A DNA stretch of 64,000 bases from PFJX01 sp040751755 (GCA_040751755.1 JBFMHC010000040.1:124001-188000); one strand, 5' to 3'. Counted from the first letter of the stretch, positions 33,755 to 42,742 are shown. A program made the numbers and translations. The notes: a model not told the origin generated them from the sequence alone.

Positions 33755-33864
33755 ACCGACTCCTGGCAACGATTTCGGCGCAGGCCAACTTGCATCAGCA
33801 AGTTAAGCCGCGTAGCGGCGGCCGGAGCCAAAACCGCTGCCTGATGCGGGGGAAGCGCACATGA
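33751..33864 (+). CDS. 37-codon ORF between ftsW and murG, of duplication origin
   Basis: Starts at the ATG that overlaps the ftsW stop (ATGA), preceded by GAGGGAAG, and ends in a TGA that overlaps the murG start (again ATGA). The 37-residue product begins MNRLLATISAQANLHQ and ends NRCLMRGKRT, and these last ten residues are identical to the end of FtsW. The frame therefore links two translational couplings without a gap. The middle part is encoded by two small hairpins and has no resemblance I know. It may be translated simply to keep ribosomes moving into murG, or be a chance result of the duplication. Confidence 0.55.
   Translation: MNRLLATISAQANLHQQVKPRSGGRSQNRCLMRGKRT
33787..33819. repeat. 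Two adjacent perfect hairpins in the ftsW-murG insert
   Basis: AACTTGC-ATCA-GCAAGTT (33787-33804) and GCCGC-GTA-GCGGC (33807-33819). They lie between the two direct-repeat copies and are the only unique part of the insert. No T-run follows. They resemble small palindromic mobile elements but are too short to classify. Confidence 0.7.
33831..33864 (+). repeat. Direct repeat copy 2 (just before murG)
   Basis: 34 bases matching 33721-33754 with four differences. It carries the ribosome site (GGGGGAAG) and the ATGA from which murG starts. Confidence 0.85.
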
Positions 33865-34946
33865 GCACGGCCCCGCGCACCCTCCTGGTCATGGCCGGCG
33901 GTACCGGCGGCCACGTCATGCCCGCGCTCGCCGTGGCCGAGGCACTGCGCGGCGAGGGCTGGCGCGTGGTGTGGCTGGGCACGCAGGCCGGCATGGAGGC
34001 GAAGCTGGCGGTCGCCAAGGGCTTCGACATGGCCTGGGTGAAGGTGGCGGGGGTGCGCGGCAAGGGCCTGCTGGCCAAGCTGCTGCTGCCCATGCACCTG
34101 CTGGTCGCCTTCTGGCAGGCGGCGCGCGCGATCTTCCGCGAACGTCCGGACGTCGCCCTCGGCATGGGCGGCTACGTCGCCTTCCCCGGCGGCATGATGG
34201 CCTCGCTGCTCAACAAGCCCCTGGTGATCCACGAACAGAACGCCATCCCCGGCCTCACCAACAAGGTGCTGGCGCACGTCGCGGACCGCGTCCTGCTGGG
34301 CCTGCCGCTCGCCACGCGCGACTCGCCGCTCGCCAAGGGGCAATGGGTGGGCAACCCGGTGCGCCCGGAGATCGCCGCCGTGCCGGCCCCCGCCGAGCGC
34401 CTGGCCGGACGCGAAGGCCCGCTGCGCCTTCTGGTGGTCGGCGGCAGCCTGGGCGCGCAGGCCCTCAACGAGCAGGTGCCCAAGGCCCTGGCCCTGTTGC
34501 CGGCGGCGCAACGCCCCGAGGTGCGCCACCAGGCCGGCACCAAGCACATCGAGGCCCTGCGCGCGCACTACGCCGCCGCGGGCGTGGCCGCGGAATGCCT
34601 GAGCTTCATCGACGACATGGCCGCCGCCTATGCCTGGGCGGACGCGGTGATCTGCCGTGCCGGCGCCCTCACCGTGGCGGAGATCGCCGCCAGCGGCTCG
34701 GCCGCCCTGTTCGTGCCCTTCCCCTTCGCCGTCGACGACCACCAGACCGCCAACGCCCGCTGCCTCAGCGAGGCCGGCGCGGCCTGGCTGATGCCGCAGG
34801 CGGAGATGAGCCCGGCGGCGCTGTCGCAATGGCTGGGCGGGCTGGATCGCTCCGAACTGATCGCCCGTGCAGCCAAGGCGCGCGCCCTCGCCAAGCCGGA
34901 GGCCACCGCCACCGTCGCGGCCATCGTCAAGGGACTAGTGAAATGA
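33861..34946 (+). CDS. murG: Lipid II synthase MurG (GlcNAc transferase)
   Basis: 361 residues, GT-B fold. Motifs: MAGGTGGHVMPALAVAEAL (phosphate loop near the N-terminus), GMGGYVAFPGGMMAS, IHEQNAIPGLTNK, VVGGSLGAQALNE at the start of the C-terminal domain and ICRAGALTVAEIAASG with the UDP-binding part. It adds GlcNAc to lipid I to make lipid II on the inner face of the membrane. Its start codon and ribosome site lie in the second copy of the local duplication. It overlaps murC by 4 bases (ATGA). Confidence 0.97.
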   Translation: MSTAPRTLLVMAGGTGGHVMPALAVAEALRGEGWRVVWLGTQAGMEAKLAVAKGFDMAWVKVAGVRGKGLLAKLLLPMHLLVAFWQAARAIFRERPDVALGMGGYVAFPGGMMASLLNKPLVIHEQNAIPGLTNKVLAHVADRVLLGLPLATRDSPLAKGQWVGNPVRPEIAAVPAPAERLAGREGPLRLLVVGGSLGAQALNEQVPKALALLPAAQRPEVRHQAGTKHIEALRAHYAAAGVAAECLSFIDDMAAAYAWADAVICRAGALTVAEIAASGSAALFVPFPFAVDDHQTANARCLSEAGAAWLMPQAEMSPAALSQWLGGLDRSELIARAAKARALAKPEATATVAAIVKGLVK

Positions 34947-36340
34947 AGCACAAGGTCAGACACATCCACTTCGTCGGCATCGGCGGGGCCGGCATGAGCG
35001 GCATCGCCGAGGTGCTGGTCAACCTGGGCTACCAGGTCTCCGGCTCGGACGCGGCCGACAACGCGGTCACCCGGCGCCTGCGGGCGATGGGCGCGACGGT
35101 GCACCAGGGCCATGCCGAGGCACACATGCAGGGCGCGGACGTGGTGGTGATCTCCAGCGTCATCACCGAGGACAACCCCGAGGTGCGGGCGGCGCGCGCG
35201 GCGCGCATCCCGGTGGTGGCGCGCGCCATGATGCTGGCCGAGCTGATGCGCTTCAAGCAGGGCATCGCCATCGCCGGCACGCACGGCAAGACCACCACCA
35301 CCAGCCTGGTGGCGAGCGTGCTCAGCGAGGGCGGCCTCGACCCCACCTTCGTGATCGGCGGCAAGCTGCTGGCGGCGGACGCCAACGCGCGCCTGGGCCA
35401 GGGCGAGTACCTGGTGGCCGAGGCGGACGAGTCGGACGCCTCCTTCCTGCTGCTCTCGCCGGTGATCAGCGTCGTCACCAACATCGACGCCGACCACATG
35501 GACACCTACGGCCACGACTTCGAGCGGCTCAAGTCCGCGTTCGTGGAGTTCCTGCATCGCCTGCCGTTCTGGGGCATGGCGGTGCTGTGCGCCGACGACC
35601 CGGTGGTGCGCGAGCTGCTGCCGCGCATCGAGAAGCCGGTGCTGACCTACGGCACCGGCGAGGACTGCAGTTTCCGCGCCATCGACATCCGCGCCGTGGA
35701 CGGCGGCATGGCCTTCACCGCCCTGCGCAACGGCGAGCGCTCGCCCATAGCCATCCGGCTCAACCTGCCGGGCATGCACAACGTACTCAACGCCCTGGCG
35801 GCGATCGCCATCGCCTGGGAACTGGGCATCCCGGACGGCGCGGTGCAACGCGCCCTGGCGAGCTTCCACGGCGTCGGCCGGCGCTTCCAGCGCTACGGCG
35901 AGGTCACCCTGCCAGACGGTCGCCGCTACACCCTGGTGGACGACTACGGCCACCACCCGGTGGAGATGCAGGCCACCCTGCTCGCGGCGCGCGGCGCCTT
36001 CCCGGGACGCCGCCTGGTGCTGGCCTTCCAGCCGCACCGCTACACCCGCACGCGCGACCTGTTCGAGGACTTCGTGCGCGTGCTCGGGCTGGCCGACGCG
36101 GTCCTGCTCACCGAGGTCTACGCCGCCAGCGAGGCGCCCATCGTCGCCGCGGACGGCCGCAGCCTGGCGCGCGCCCTGCGCGTGGCGGGCAAGGTGGAAC
36201 CGCTGTTCGTCGAGGACGTGAACGCGCTGCCGGAGGCGATCGCCGGCTTCGTGCAGGACGGCGACGTGGTGCTGACCATGGGCGCCGGCTCGATCGGCCA
36301 GATCCCCGCGCGCCTGGCGGCGGGAGGCGAGGCGGCATGA
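34943..36340 (+). CDS. murC: UDP-N-acetylmuramate--L-alanine ligase
   Basis: 465 residues. N-terminal Rossmann segment HFVGIGGAGMSGIAEVL, ATP loop GTHGKTTTTSLVASVL near residue 113-128, EADESDASFLLL, DDYGHHPVEMQATL and FQPHRYTRTRDL near residue 355, all typical of MurC. It adds L-alanine to UDP-MurNAc, the first peptide-stem step. Start and stop codons overlap murG and murB. Confidence 0.97.
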   Translation: MKHKVRHIHFVGIGGAGMSGIAEVLVNLGYQVSGSDAADNAVTRRLRAMGATVHQGHAEAHMQGADVVVISSVITEDNPEVRAARAARIPVVARAMMLAELMRFKQGIAIAGTHGKTTTTSLVASVLSEGGLDPTFVIGGKLLAADANARLGQGEYLVAEADESDASFLLLSPVISVVTNIDADHMDTYGHDFERLKSAFVEFLHRLPFWGMAVLCADDPVVRELLPRIEKPVLTYGTGEDCSFRAIDIRAVDGGMAFTALRNGERSPIAIRLNLPGMHNVLNALAAIAIAWELGIPDGAVQRALASFHGVGRRFQRYGEVTLPDGRRYTLVDDYGHHPVEMQATLLAARGAFPGRRLVLAFQPHRYTRTRDLFEDFVRVLGLADAVLLTEVYAASEAPIVAADGRSLARALRVAGKVEPLFVEDVNALPEAIAGFVQDGDVVLTMGAGSIGQIPARLAAGGEAA

Positions 36341-37314
36341 TGGTCATGGAACACGACGCCATGAGCCCCAACACGGGCCCGGCCAAGGCGCCGCGCGGCG
36401 AGATCCTCCTGGACGCCGACATGAGCCGCTACACCAGCTGGCGCGCCGGCGGACCCGCAGACCGCCTCTACACCCCGGCGGACAAGGACGACCTGTGCGC
36501 CTTTCTCAAGACCCTGCCGGCCGACGAGCCGCTGCACTTCATCGGCCTGGGCAGCAACCTGCTTGTGCGCGACGGCGGCGTGCGCGGCACGGTGATCCAC
36601 CTGCACGCGGCCCTCAACGGGATCCACGTCGAGGACCGCCGGCATGAGCGGCGCGAGGGCCAGGGCCCGTCGCGCCTGGGCGTGATTTACGCCGAGGCGG
36701 GCGTGGCCAGCCCCAAGGTGGCCAGCTTCGCGGCGCGCCACGACCTGGTCGGCGCGGAGTTCCTCGCCGGCATCCCCGGCACGGTGGGCGGCGCCCTGGC
36801 CATGAACGCAGGCTGCTACGGACACGAGACCTGGGAGTTCGTCAGCCAGGTGCTGACCGTGAACCGCCGCGGCGAGACCTTCAAGCGCTCGCCCAAGGAA
36901 TACCGCGTCGCCTACCGCCACGTGGTCGACGACGAGGGGCGCCAGGAGTGGTTCCTCGCCGCCTGGTTCGTGTTCCCGCGCGGCGACGGCAGCGCCAGCC
37001 GCGAGGAGGTCAAACGCCTGCTGGAGAAGCGCGCCGCCAGCCAGCCCCTGAACCAGCCCAACGCCGGCTCGGTGTTCCGCAACCCGCCCGGCGACCACGC
37101 CGCGCGCCTGATCGAGAGTTGCGGCCTGAAGGGCTTGCGCATGGGTGACGCGCAGGTCTCGGAGAAGCACGCCAATTTCATCGTCAACCTCGGCCAGGCG
37201 CGCGCCTCGGACATCGAGGACCTGATCGAGACCGTGCAGGTGCGGGTCGCTGCCCGCACCGGCGTGCAGCTGCAACGTGAAGTTCGAATCATTGGTGAGC
37301 GACATCGTGAGTAA
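36337..37314 (+). CDS. murB: UDP-N-acetylenolpyruvoylglucosamine reductase
   Basis: 325 residues, type I MurB. FAD-binding and active-site motifs: YTSWRAGGPADRLYTP, LGSNLLVRDGGVRG, GIPGTVGGALAMNAGCYG, YRVAYRHVV, and LNQPNAGSVFRNPPGDHAAR holding the catalytic serine; the C-terminal EKHANFIVN is also typical. It makes UDP-MurNAc from the enolpyruvyl precursor using NADPH. The chosen start overlaps the murC stop; other ATGs follow at 36340, 36346 and 36361, so the first residues are uncertain. The 3' end overlaps ddl by 8 bases. Confidence 0.96.
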   Translation: MMVMEHDAMSPNTGPAKAPRGEILLDADMSRYTSWRAGGPADRLYTPADKDDLCAFLKTLPADEPLHFIGLGSNLLVRDGGVRGTVIHLHAALNGIHVEDRRHERREGQGPSRLGVIYAEAGVASPKVASFAARHDLVGAEFLAGIPGTVGGALAMNAGCYGHETWEFVSQVLTVNRRGETFKRSPKEYRVAYRHVVDDEGRQEWFLAAWFVFPRGDGSASREEVKRLLEKRAASQPLNQPNAGSVFRNPPGDHAARLIESCGLKGLRMGDAQVSEKHANFIVNLGQARASDIEDLIETVQVRVAARTGVQLQREVRIIGERHRE

Positions 37315-38221
37315 TCAATTCGGCAAGGTAGCGGTGCTGTTCGGCGGCACCTCGGCGGAACGGGAGGTCTCCCTGAAGAGCGGCAACGCGGTGCTGGCCG
37401 CGCTGAGGAGCCGCGGCGTGGACGCGCATGCCTTCGACCCGGCCGAGCGGCCCCTGCACCTGCTCAAGCAGGAGGGTTTCGAGCGCGCCTTCGTGATCCT
37501 GCACGGGCGCGGCGGCGAGGACGGCACGGTGCAGGGCGAGCTGGAACTGCTCGGCATTCCCTACACCGGCAGCGGCGTGATGGCCTCCGCCCTCGGCATG
37601 GACAAGTGGCGCACCAAGCTGGTGTGGCGCGGCGCCGACCTGCCGGTGCCCGACTACGTGTTGCTCGACGACGCCACCGACCTGGCGGCGGTGGAGCGCC
37701 AGCTCGGCCTGCCGCTGTTCGTCAAGCCGGCGAACGAGGGTTCCAGCGTCGGCATCAGCAAGGTCAAGGCCCCGGGAGAGCTGGCCGGTGCCTACCAGGC
37801 GGCGGCGCGCCACGACAAGCTGGTGCTGGCGGAGCGCTTCATGGGCGGCGGCGAGTTCACCGTCGGCATCCTCGGCAACCGTGCCCTGCCGGTGGTGCAC
37901 ATCGTCCCGGCGACCGAGTTCTACGACTACGAGGCGAAGTACTTCCGCGACGACACCCGCTACCTCTGTCCCTGCGACCTGCCGCCCGAGCAGGAGGCGC
38001 GCATGCAGGCGCTGGCCCTGCGCGCCTTCCAGGTCCTCGGCTGCCGCGGCTGGGGGCGCGTCGACGTGCTGCTGGACGCCGACGGCACCCCCTACCTGCT
38101 GGAGATCAACACCGCGCCGGGCATGACCGACCACAGCCTGGTGCCCATGGCCGCGCGCGCCGCCGGCATCGAATTCCCCGACCTGTGCCTCAAGGTGCTG
38201 GAGCTTGCCCATGTGGGATGA
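37307..38221 (+). CDS. ddlB: D-alanine--D-alanine ligase
   Basis: 304 residues from the GTG at 37307, close to E. coli DdlB (306); GTG codons at 37295 and 37277 are in frame alternatives. ATP-grasp motifs: VLFGGTSAEREVSLKSG, HGRGGEDGTVQGELE, PYTGSGVMASALGMDK, KPANEGSSVGISKV, and the metal-binding LEINTAPGMTDHSLVPM near the C-terminus. It makes D-Ala-D-Ala for MurF. It overlaps murB by 8 bases and ftsQ by 11 bases. Confidence 0.95.
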   Translation: MSNQFGKVAVLFGGTSAEREVSLKSGNAVLAALRSRGVDAHAFDPAERPLHLLKQEGFERAFVILHGRGGEDGTVQGELELLGIPYTGSGVMASALGMDKWRTKLVWRGADLPVPDYVLLDDATDLAAVERQLGLPLFVKPANEGSSVGISKVKAPGELAGAYQAAARHDKLVLAERFMGGGEFTVGILGNRALPVVHIVPATEFYDYEAKYFRDDTRYLCPCDLPPEQEARMQALALRAFQVLGCRGWGRVDVLLDADGTPYLLEINTAPGMTDHSLVPMAARAAGIEFPDLCLKVLELAHVG

Positions 38222-38942
38222 CCACGTCGCCCTCAACCGCCTGAGCAAGCTGATCCTGCTGGCTACGCTGGCGTTCGTCGCCTGGGTGGCGGGGCGCGCC
38301 GTGCTGGAACAGGCATTCCCCTTCCGCGAGGTGACGGTGCACGGCGCGCAGCATGCCGACACGCGCGCGGGGGCGCGCCAGCTGACCTCCAGGCTGAATG
38401 GCGGTTTCTTCTCCATGGACCTGCAGGCGGTGCGCGACGAATTCATGAAACTGCCCTGGGTGCGCCGCGCCGACGTGCACCGGTTATGGCCGGGACGGCT
38501 GGTGGTGAGCCTGGAGGAACACCGGGCGGAGGCGGCGTGGAACGACCGCTACAGCCTCAACACGCACGGCGAGGTGTTCGCCGTGGAACCGCGCGGCAAC
38601 CTGCCTCGCATCTATGCCCCGGACGGCATGGAGAAGCTGCTGTCGCGCCGCTATCACGAGTTCAACCAGACCGTCGCGCCACTCGGCATGAAGGTCGAGC
38701 AGCTGGTGGTGAGCAAGCGCCTGTCGTGGCGCGTGCGCCTCTCCGGCGACATCAGCATCGAGCTGGGGCGCGAGCGCATCAACGAGCGGCTCGCCCGCTT
38801 CACCGCCGTGTATCCCCACGCACTGGCGGCGGTGGGCCCCCTGCAGCGCGTCGACATGCGCTACCCCAACGGCTTCGCGGCCAAGGTGGATGCGCACGCC
38901 ACGCCGCGGGACACCCAGGAAAACAAGGCAAGCAAGGCATGA
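38211..38942 (+). CDS. ftsQ: Cell division protein FtsQ
   Basis: 243 residues. Cytoplasmic start, one membrane segment (about 14-32, LILLATLAFVAWVAG), a POTRA domain (FREVTVHGAQHADTRAGARQ; MDLQAVRDEFMKLPWVRRAD; LWPGRLVVSLEEHRAEAAWN) and the FtsQ beta domain. The ATG at 38211 has GGAG at 7 bases; an in-frame TTG at 38205 is less likely. FtsQ bridges early and late division proteins through FtsL and FtsB. It overlaps ddl and touches ftsA (ATGA). Confidence 0.94.
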   Translation: MWDDHVALNRLSKLILLATLAFVAWVAGRAVLEQAFPFREVTVHGAQHADTRAGARQLTSRLNGGFFSMDLQAVRDEFMKLPWVRRADVHRLWPGRLVVSLEEHRAEAAWNDRYSLNTHGEVFAVEPRGNLPRIYAPDGMEKLLSRRYHEFNQTVAPLGMKVEQLVVSKRLSWRVRLSGDISIELGRERINERLARFTAVYPHALAAVGPLQRVDMRYPNGFAAKVDAHATPRDTQENKASKA

Positions 38943-40177
38943 ACAAGATTCGCGAAAACAAGGACCTGATCGTCGGCCTGGACATCGGCACGTCGAAGAT
39001 CGTCGCCCTGGTGGGCGAGGTGATGCCGGAGGGCGGCATCTCGATCATCGGCATGGGACAGGCGCCGTCGCGTGGCCTCAAGAAGGGCGTGGTGGTGAAC
39101 ATCGAGTCCACCGTCTCGGCGATCCAGCGCGCCCTCGAAGAGGCCGAGCTGATGGCCAACTGCAAGATCACCCACGTCTACACGGGCATCGCCGGCAGCC
39201 ACATCAAGGCGCAGAACTCCAGCGGCATGCTGCCGATCCGCGACCGCGAGGTGTCGCAGGCGGACGTCGACCGCGTGATCGAGATCGCGCGTGCGCTCAA
39301 CATCCCCGCCGACCAGCAGATCCTGCACGTGCTGCCGCAGGAATTCATCATCGACGGCCAGGACGGCGTGCGCGAGCCGCTGGGCATGTCCGGCGTGCGC
39401 CTGGAGGTGAAGGTGCACATCGTCACCGGCGCCGTCTCCGCCGCGCAGAACATCGTCAAGTGCGTGCGCCGTTGCGGCCTGGAGGTGAGCGACCTGGTGC
39501 TGCAGCCACTCGCCTCCAGCCACGCGGTGCTGAACGACGACGAGAAGGATCTCGGCGTGTGCATCGTCGACATCGGCGGCGGCACCACCGACATCGCCGT
39601 GTTCACGCGCGGCGCCATCCAGCACGTGGCGGTCATCCCGGTGGCGGGCGACCAGATCACCAACGACATCGCCATGACCCTGCGCACGCCGACGCGCGAG
39701 GCGGAGGACCTGAAGATCCAGCACGGCATCGCCCTGCGCCAGCTGGCCGCGCGCGACGACATGATCGAGGTGCCCGGCATCGGCGAGCGCGGCCCGCGCA
39801 TGCTCTCCAAGCAGCTGCTGTCCGAGGTGATCGAGCCGCGCGTCGAGGAGCTGTTCAGCCTGGTGCAGGCGGAGCTGCGGCGCAGCGGCTTCGAGGAGCA
39901 GATCTCCTCCGGCCTGGTGCTCACCGGCGGCGCCAGCATGATGAAGGGCATGGTGGAGCTGGCCGAGGAGGTGTTCCACATGCCGGTGCGCGTGGGCGTG
40001 CCGGAATACGTCGGCGGGTTCTCCGAGCGGGTGAGGAACCCCCGCTACGCCACCGCCGTCGGCCTGCTGCTGGCGGGCCTGGAGAAGCACGAGATCGACC
40101 AGGCTGCGCGCATCCAGGGCGCCAGCTTCAAGCAGATCCTGGAGCGGATGAAGGCATGGTTCCAACAGAATTTTTGA
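38939..40177 (+). CDS. ftsA: Cell division protein FtsA
   Basis: 412 residues, actin-like. Phosphate 1 motif VGLDIGTSKIVALVGEV near the start, the 1C domain, phosphate 2 CIVDIGGGTTDIAVF near residue 205, and LTGGASMMKGMVELAEEV near residue 325. The last residues (FKQILERMKAWFQQNF) form the amphipathic membrane anchor. FtsA tethers FtsZ to the inner membrane. ATGA overlap with ftsQ. 73 bases separate it from ftsZ; they contain a 6-bp hairpin (40185-40200) and no clear promoter. Confidence 0.97.
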   Translation: MNKIRENKDLIVGLDIGTSKIVALVGEVMPEGGISIIGMGQAPSRGLKKGVVVNIESTVSAIQRALEEAELMANCKITHVYTGIAGSHIKAQNSSGMLPIRDREVSQADVDRVIEIARALNIPADQQILHVLPQEFIIDGQDGVREPLGMSGVRLEVKVHIVTGAVSAAQNIVKCVRRCGLEVSDLVLQPLASSHAVLNDDEKDLGVCIVDIGGGTTDIAVFTRGAIQHVAVIPVAGDQITNDIAMTLRTPTREAEDLKIQHGIALRQLAARDDMIEVPGIGERGPRMLSKQLLSEVIEPRVEELFSLVQAELRRSGFEEQISSGLVLTGGASMMKGMVELAEEVFHMPVRVGVPEYVGGFSERVRNPRYATAVGLLLAGLEKHEIDQAARIQGASFKQILERMKAWFQQNF

Positions 40178-40250
40178 GTCAGGAATGGGCAGAAGCCCAT
40201 CACTGGTGTTTAGCGCGCGTAGTACCTGTTTAACCTAGGAGGGAAGAAAA

Positions 40251-41441
40251 ATGTTGTTCGAACTGGAAGACATGCAGACTCAGGATGCCGTGATCAAGGT
40301 GATCGGCGTTGGCGGCTGCGGCGGCAACGCCGTGGACCACATGATCAAGCAGGGCATGACCGGCGTGGAGTTCATCGCCATCAACACCGACTCGCAGGCC
40401 CTGAAGCGCAATGCCGCGCCGATCCAGCTGCAGATCGGCAACTCCGCGACCAAGGGCCTGGGCGCCGGTGGCAAGCCCGAGGTGGGCCGCGAGGCGGCGC
40501 TGGAGGACCGCGAGCGCATCGCCGAGCTGATCGACGGCGCTGACATGCTGTTCATCGCCGCCGGCATGGGCGGCGGCACCGGCACCGGCGCCGCGCCGGT
40601 GGTGGCCGAGGTGGCCAAGGACCTGGGCATCCTCGCCGTCGCCGTGGTGACCAAGCCCTTCGTGTTCGAGCAGGCGAAGCGCATGCGCTCCGCCGAGCAG
40701 GGCCTGAAGTCGCTGTCCGAGCACGTCGACAGCCTGATCGTCATCCCCAACGAGAAGCTGATCCAGGTGCTGGGCGGCAAGACCAAGCTGTCCGACGCCT
40801 TCGTCGCCGCCAACGACGTGCTGCACAGCGCGGTCTCCGGCATCGCCGAGATCATCAGCAACCCGGGCCTGATCAACGTCGACTTCGCCGACGTGAAGAC
40901 GGTGATGAGCGAGGTCGGCATGGCGATGATGGGCTCCGCGCAGGCGAGCGGCGAGAACCGCGCCAGCGAGGCCGCCAAGGCCGCGGTCGCCAGCCCGCTG
41001 CTGGAGAACGTCGACCTCAAGGGCGCGCGCGGCGTGCTGGTGAACATCACCGCCAACGACAGCCTGACCCTGGAGGAGTACTACGAGGTGATGAACACCA
41101 TCCAGGGCTTCGCCGCCGAGGAGGCCACGGTGATCGTCGGCACCTCGCTGGACGAAAGCCTGGAGGATGGCCTGCGCGTCACCATGGTCGCCACCGGTCT
41201 CGGCAACCCCGTGCGGGCGCAGCAGAAGAAGCCGGAGATCACCCTGGTGCAGGCCCCCGTGTATCACCAGGCCACCGGCACCAACGACGCCGTGCCCATG
41301 GTCGCCGGATTCGAGGACAACTACGACGCCCCGACCATCATGCGCAACCGCCGCAGCCACCAGGCCGCCGTCGAGGTCGCGCAATCCGCCGGCATCGACA
41401 CCCTGGACATCCCGGCCTTCCTGCGCAAGCAGGCGGACTGA
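40251..41441 (+). CDS. ftsZ: Cell division protein FtsZ
   Basis: 396 residues, tubulin homologue. GTP-binding: IGVGGCGGNAVDHMI, AAGMGGGTGTGAAPVVAEVA (tubulin signature near residue 102-121), the T7 loop NVDFADVKTVMSEVG. After residue 320 comes a variable linker and a C-terminal TLDIPAFLRKQAD that binds FtsA and ZipA. It forms the Z-ring. A very strong AGGAGG site lies 7 bases upstream, consistent with high expression. The gene is followed by a 182-base gap before lpxC. Confidence 0.98.
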   Translation: MLFELEDMQTQDAVIKVIGVGGCGGNAVDHMIKQGMTGVEFIAINTDSQALKRNAAPIQLQIGNSATKGLGAGGKPEVGREAALEDRERIAELIDGADMLFIAAGMGGGTGTGAAPVVAEVAKDLGILAVAVVTKPFVFEQAKRMRSAEQGLKSLSEHVDSLIVIPNEKLIQVLGGKTKLSDAFVAANDVLHSAVSGIAEIISNPGLINVDFADVKTVMSEVGMAMMGSAQASGENRASEAAKAAVASPLLENVDLKGARGVLVNITANDSLTLEEYYEVMNTIQGFAAEEATVIVGTSLDESLEDGLRVTMVATGLGNPVRAQQKKPEITLVQAPVYHQATGTNDAVPMVAGFEDNYDAPTIMRNRRSHQAAVEVAQSAGIDTLDIPAFLRKQAD

Positions 41442-41543
41442 TGCCGTAGCGGTGGCATCGCTGGCGAACGACGCGGCCAGGTCCAGCGCGCGGACCTGAG
41501 ACGCGCGCGCCACACGGCGTACACTCGTGTGGCGGGAAACGCG

Positions 41544-41574
41544 CCCGGGCAGGGGCCCTCCAACCTCGCCCGGG
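41544..41574. repeat. Inverted repeat in the lpxC leader
   Basis: CCCGGGC (41544-41550) and GCCCGGG (41568-41574) are perfect 7-bp complements; the loop holds a further AGGGGCCCT palindrome. It lies about 50 bases upstream of lpxC. A TACACT at 41519-41524 could be a -10 with no good -35. A leader structure or an operator is possible. The rest of 41442-41623 shows only a weak 5-bp stem at 41441-41458. Confidence 0.45.
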
Positions 41575-41623
41575 TAGCATTTCCTCGCCAGCCTGCGACA
41601 CGCGGCATTGACCGGACAAGGCG

Positions 41624-42538
41624 ATGATCCAACAGCGAACCATCAAGTCATTGGTACAGACCACCGGCGTCGGCCTGCACACCGGCGCGCCGGTGCGCCT
41701 GACGCTGCGTCCCGCGCTGGCGGACAGCGGCATCAACTTCCACCGCACCGACTACCCGGAACCGCGTTCCTTTCGCATCGCCCCGGAGATCGTCGTCGAC
41801 ACGCGTCTGTGTTCCGCCCTGGAATGCAACGGCGCGAAGATCTCCACCGTCGAACACCTGATGTCGGCCCTTGCCGGGCTCGGCATCGACAACCTGCACA
41901 TCGACATCGACGGCCCCGAGGTGCCCATCCTCGACGGCTCCGCCGCTCCCTTCGTTTATCTACTGCAATCCGCTGGCATCCGGCTGCTCGACGCGCCCAA
42001 GCGCTTCATCCGCATCAAGCGGACGGTGCGGGTAGAGGAAGGCGACAAATGGGCGGAGTTCCGCCCGCACGAGGGTTTCACGCTGTCTTTCCGCATCGAC
42101 TTCGATCACCCCGTGTTCCGCCATACGGCGCGCGAGATCAGCATCGATTTCGGCCGCCAGTCCTACGTGCAGGAGGTCAGCCGCGCACGCACCTTCGGTT
42201 TCATGAAGGACGTGGAATATCTGCGCAGCCATGGCCTGGCACTCGGCGGCACGCTGGACAACGCCCTCGTACTCGACGAATACCGCGTCCTCAACAGCGA
42301 CGGCCTGCGCTACGCAGACGAGTTCGTGAAACACAAGGTCCTGGACGCGGTCGGCGACCTCTATCTCGCCGGGCACCCCATCCTCGGCGCGTTCAGCGCC
42401 TACAAGTCCGGCCACGGCCTCAACAACAAGCTCTTGTGCCGCCTGATGGCAGAGACCGACGCCTGGGAATGGCAGACGTTCGCCGATGCCGCGAGCACGC
42501 CGAAGGCCTTGTTGGGCCTGCATCCCCTGCCCGCCTGA
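41624..42538 (+). CDS. lpxC: UDP-3-O-acyl-GlcNAc deacetylase LpxC
   Basis: 304 residues. Zinc ligands H78 (in TVEHLMSAL), H237 and D241 (in KHKVLDAVGDLYL) and the catalytic H264 (in SGHGLNNK) are all in place; the N-terminal TGVGLHTGAPVRLTLRPA is typical. LpxC performs the committed step of lipid A synthesis, showing that the organism makes LPS. Its abundance is usually controlled by proteolysis in other species. The stop overlaps a small membrane protein gene (TGATG). Confidence 0.97.
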   Translation: MIQQRTIKSLVQTTGVGLHTGAPVRLTLRPALADSGINFHRTDYPEPRSFRIAPEIVVDTRLCSALECNGAKISTVEHLMSALAGLGIDNLHIDIDGPEVPILDGSAAPFVYLLQSAGIRLLDAPKRFIRIKRTVRVEEGDKWAEFRPHEGFTLSFRIDFDHPVFRHTAREISIDFGRQSYVQEVSRARTFGFMKDVEYLRSHGLALGGTLDNALVLDEYRVLNSDGLRYADEFVKHKVLDAVGDLYLAGHPILGAFSAYKSGHGLNNKLLCRLMAETDAWEWQTFADAASTPKALLGLHPLPA

Positions 42539-42723
42539 TGCTGGCACTGCGCATCATCCTCCTCACCGGCGCGGGATTGCTGATCCTCTCCCTGCTTGGC
42601 TACGCCCTGAGCAAGGACAGGCGCTGGCTGGGCTACACGGCCATCCTCGGCAAGGTAATGGTCGCCCTGCTGCTCCTGATGCTGCTGACCCTGGCACTGG
42701 AGCGGATCGTCCTGGTCCTTTGA
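42538..42723 (+). CDS. Small membrane protein, 61 residues
   Basis: ATG at 42538 overlaps the lpxC stop. The 61 residues form two hydrophobic segments (about 3-22, LALRIILLTGAGLLILSLLG, and 35-58) separated by a short charged loop (SKDRRWLGYTAILGK). I do not recognise a named family. The codon bias, position in a coupled overlap and the terminator 20 bases after its stop make it a real gene. The role is unknown. Confidence 0.7.
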   Translation: MLALRIILLTGAGLLILSLLGYALSKDRRWLGYTAILGKVMVALLLLMLLTLALERIVLVL

Positions 42724-42742
42724 CCAGGCCCGGCTGCAAATG

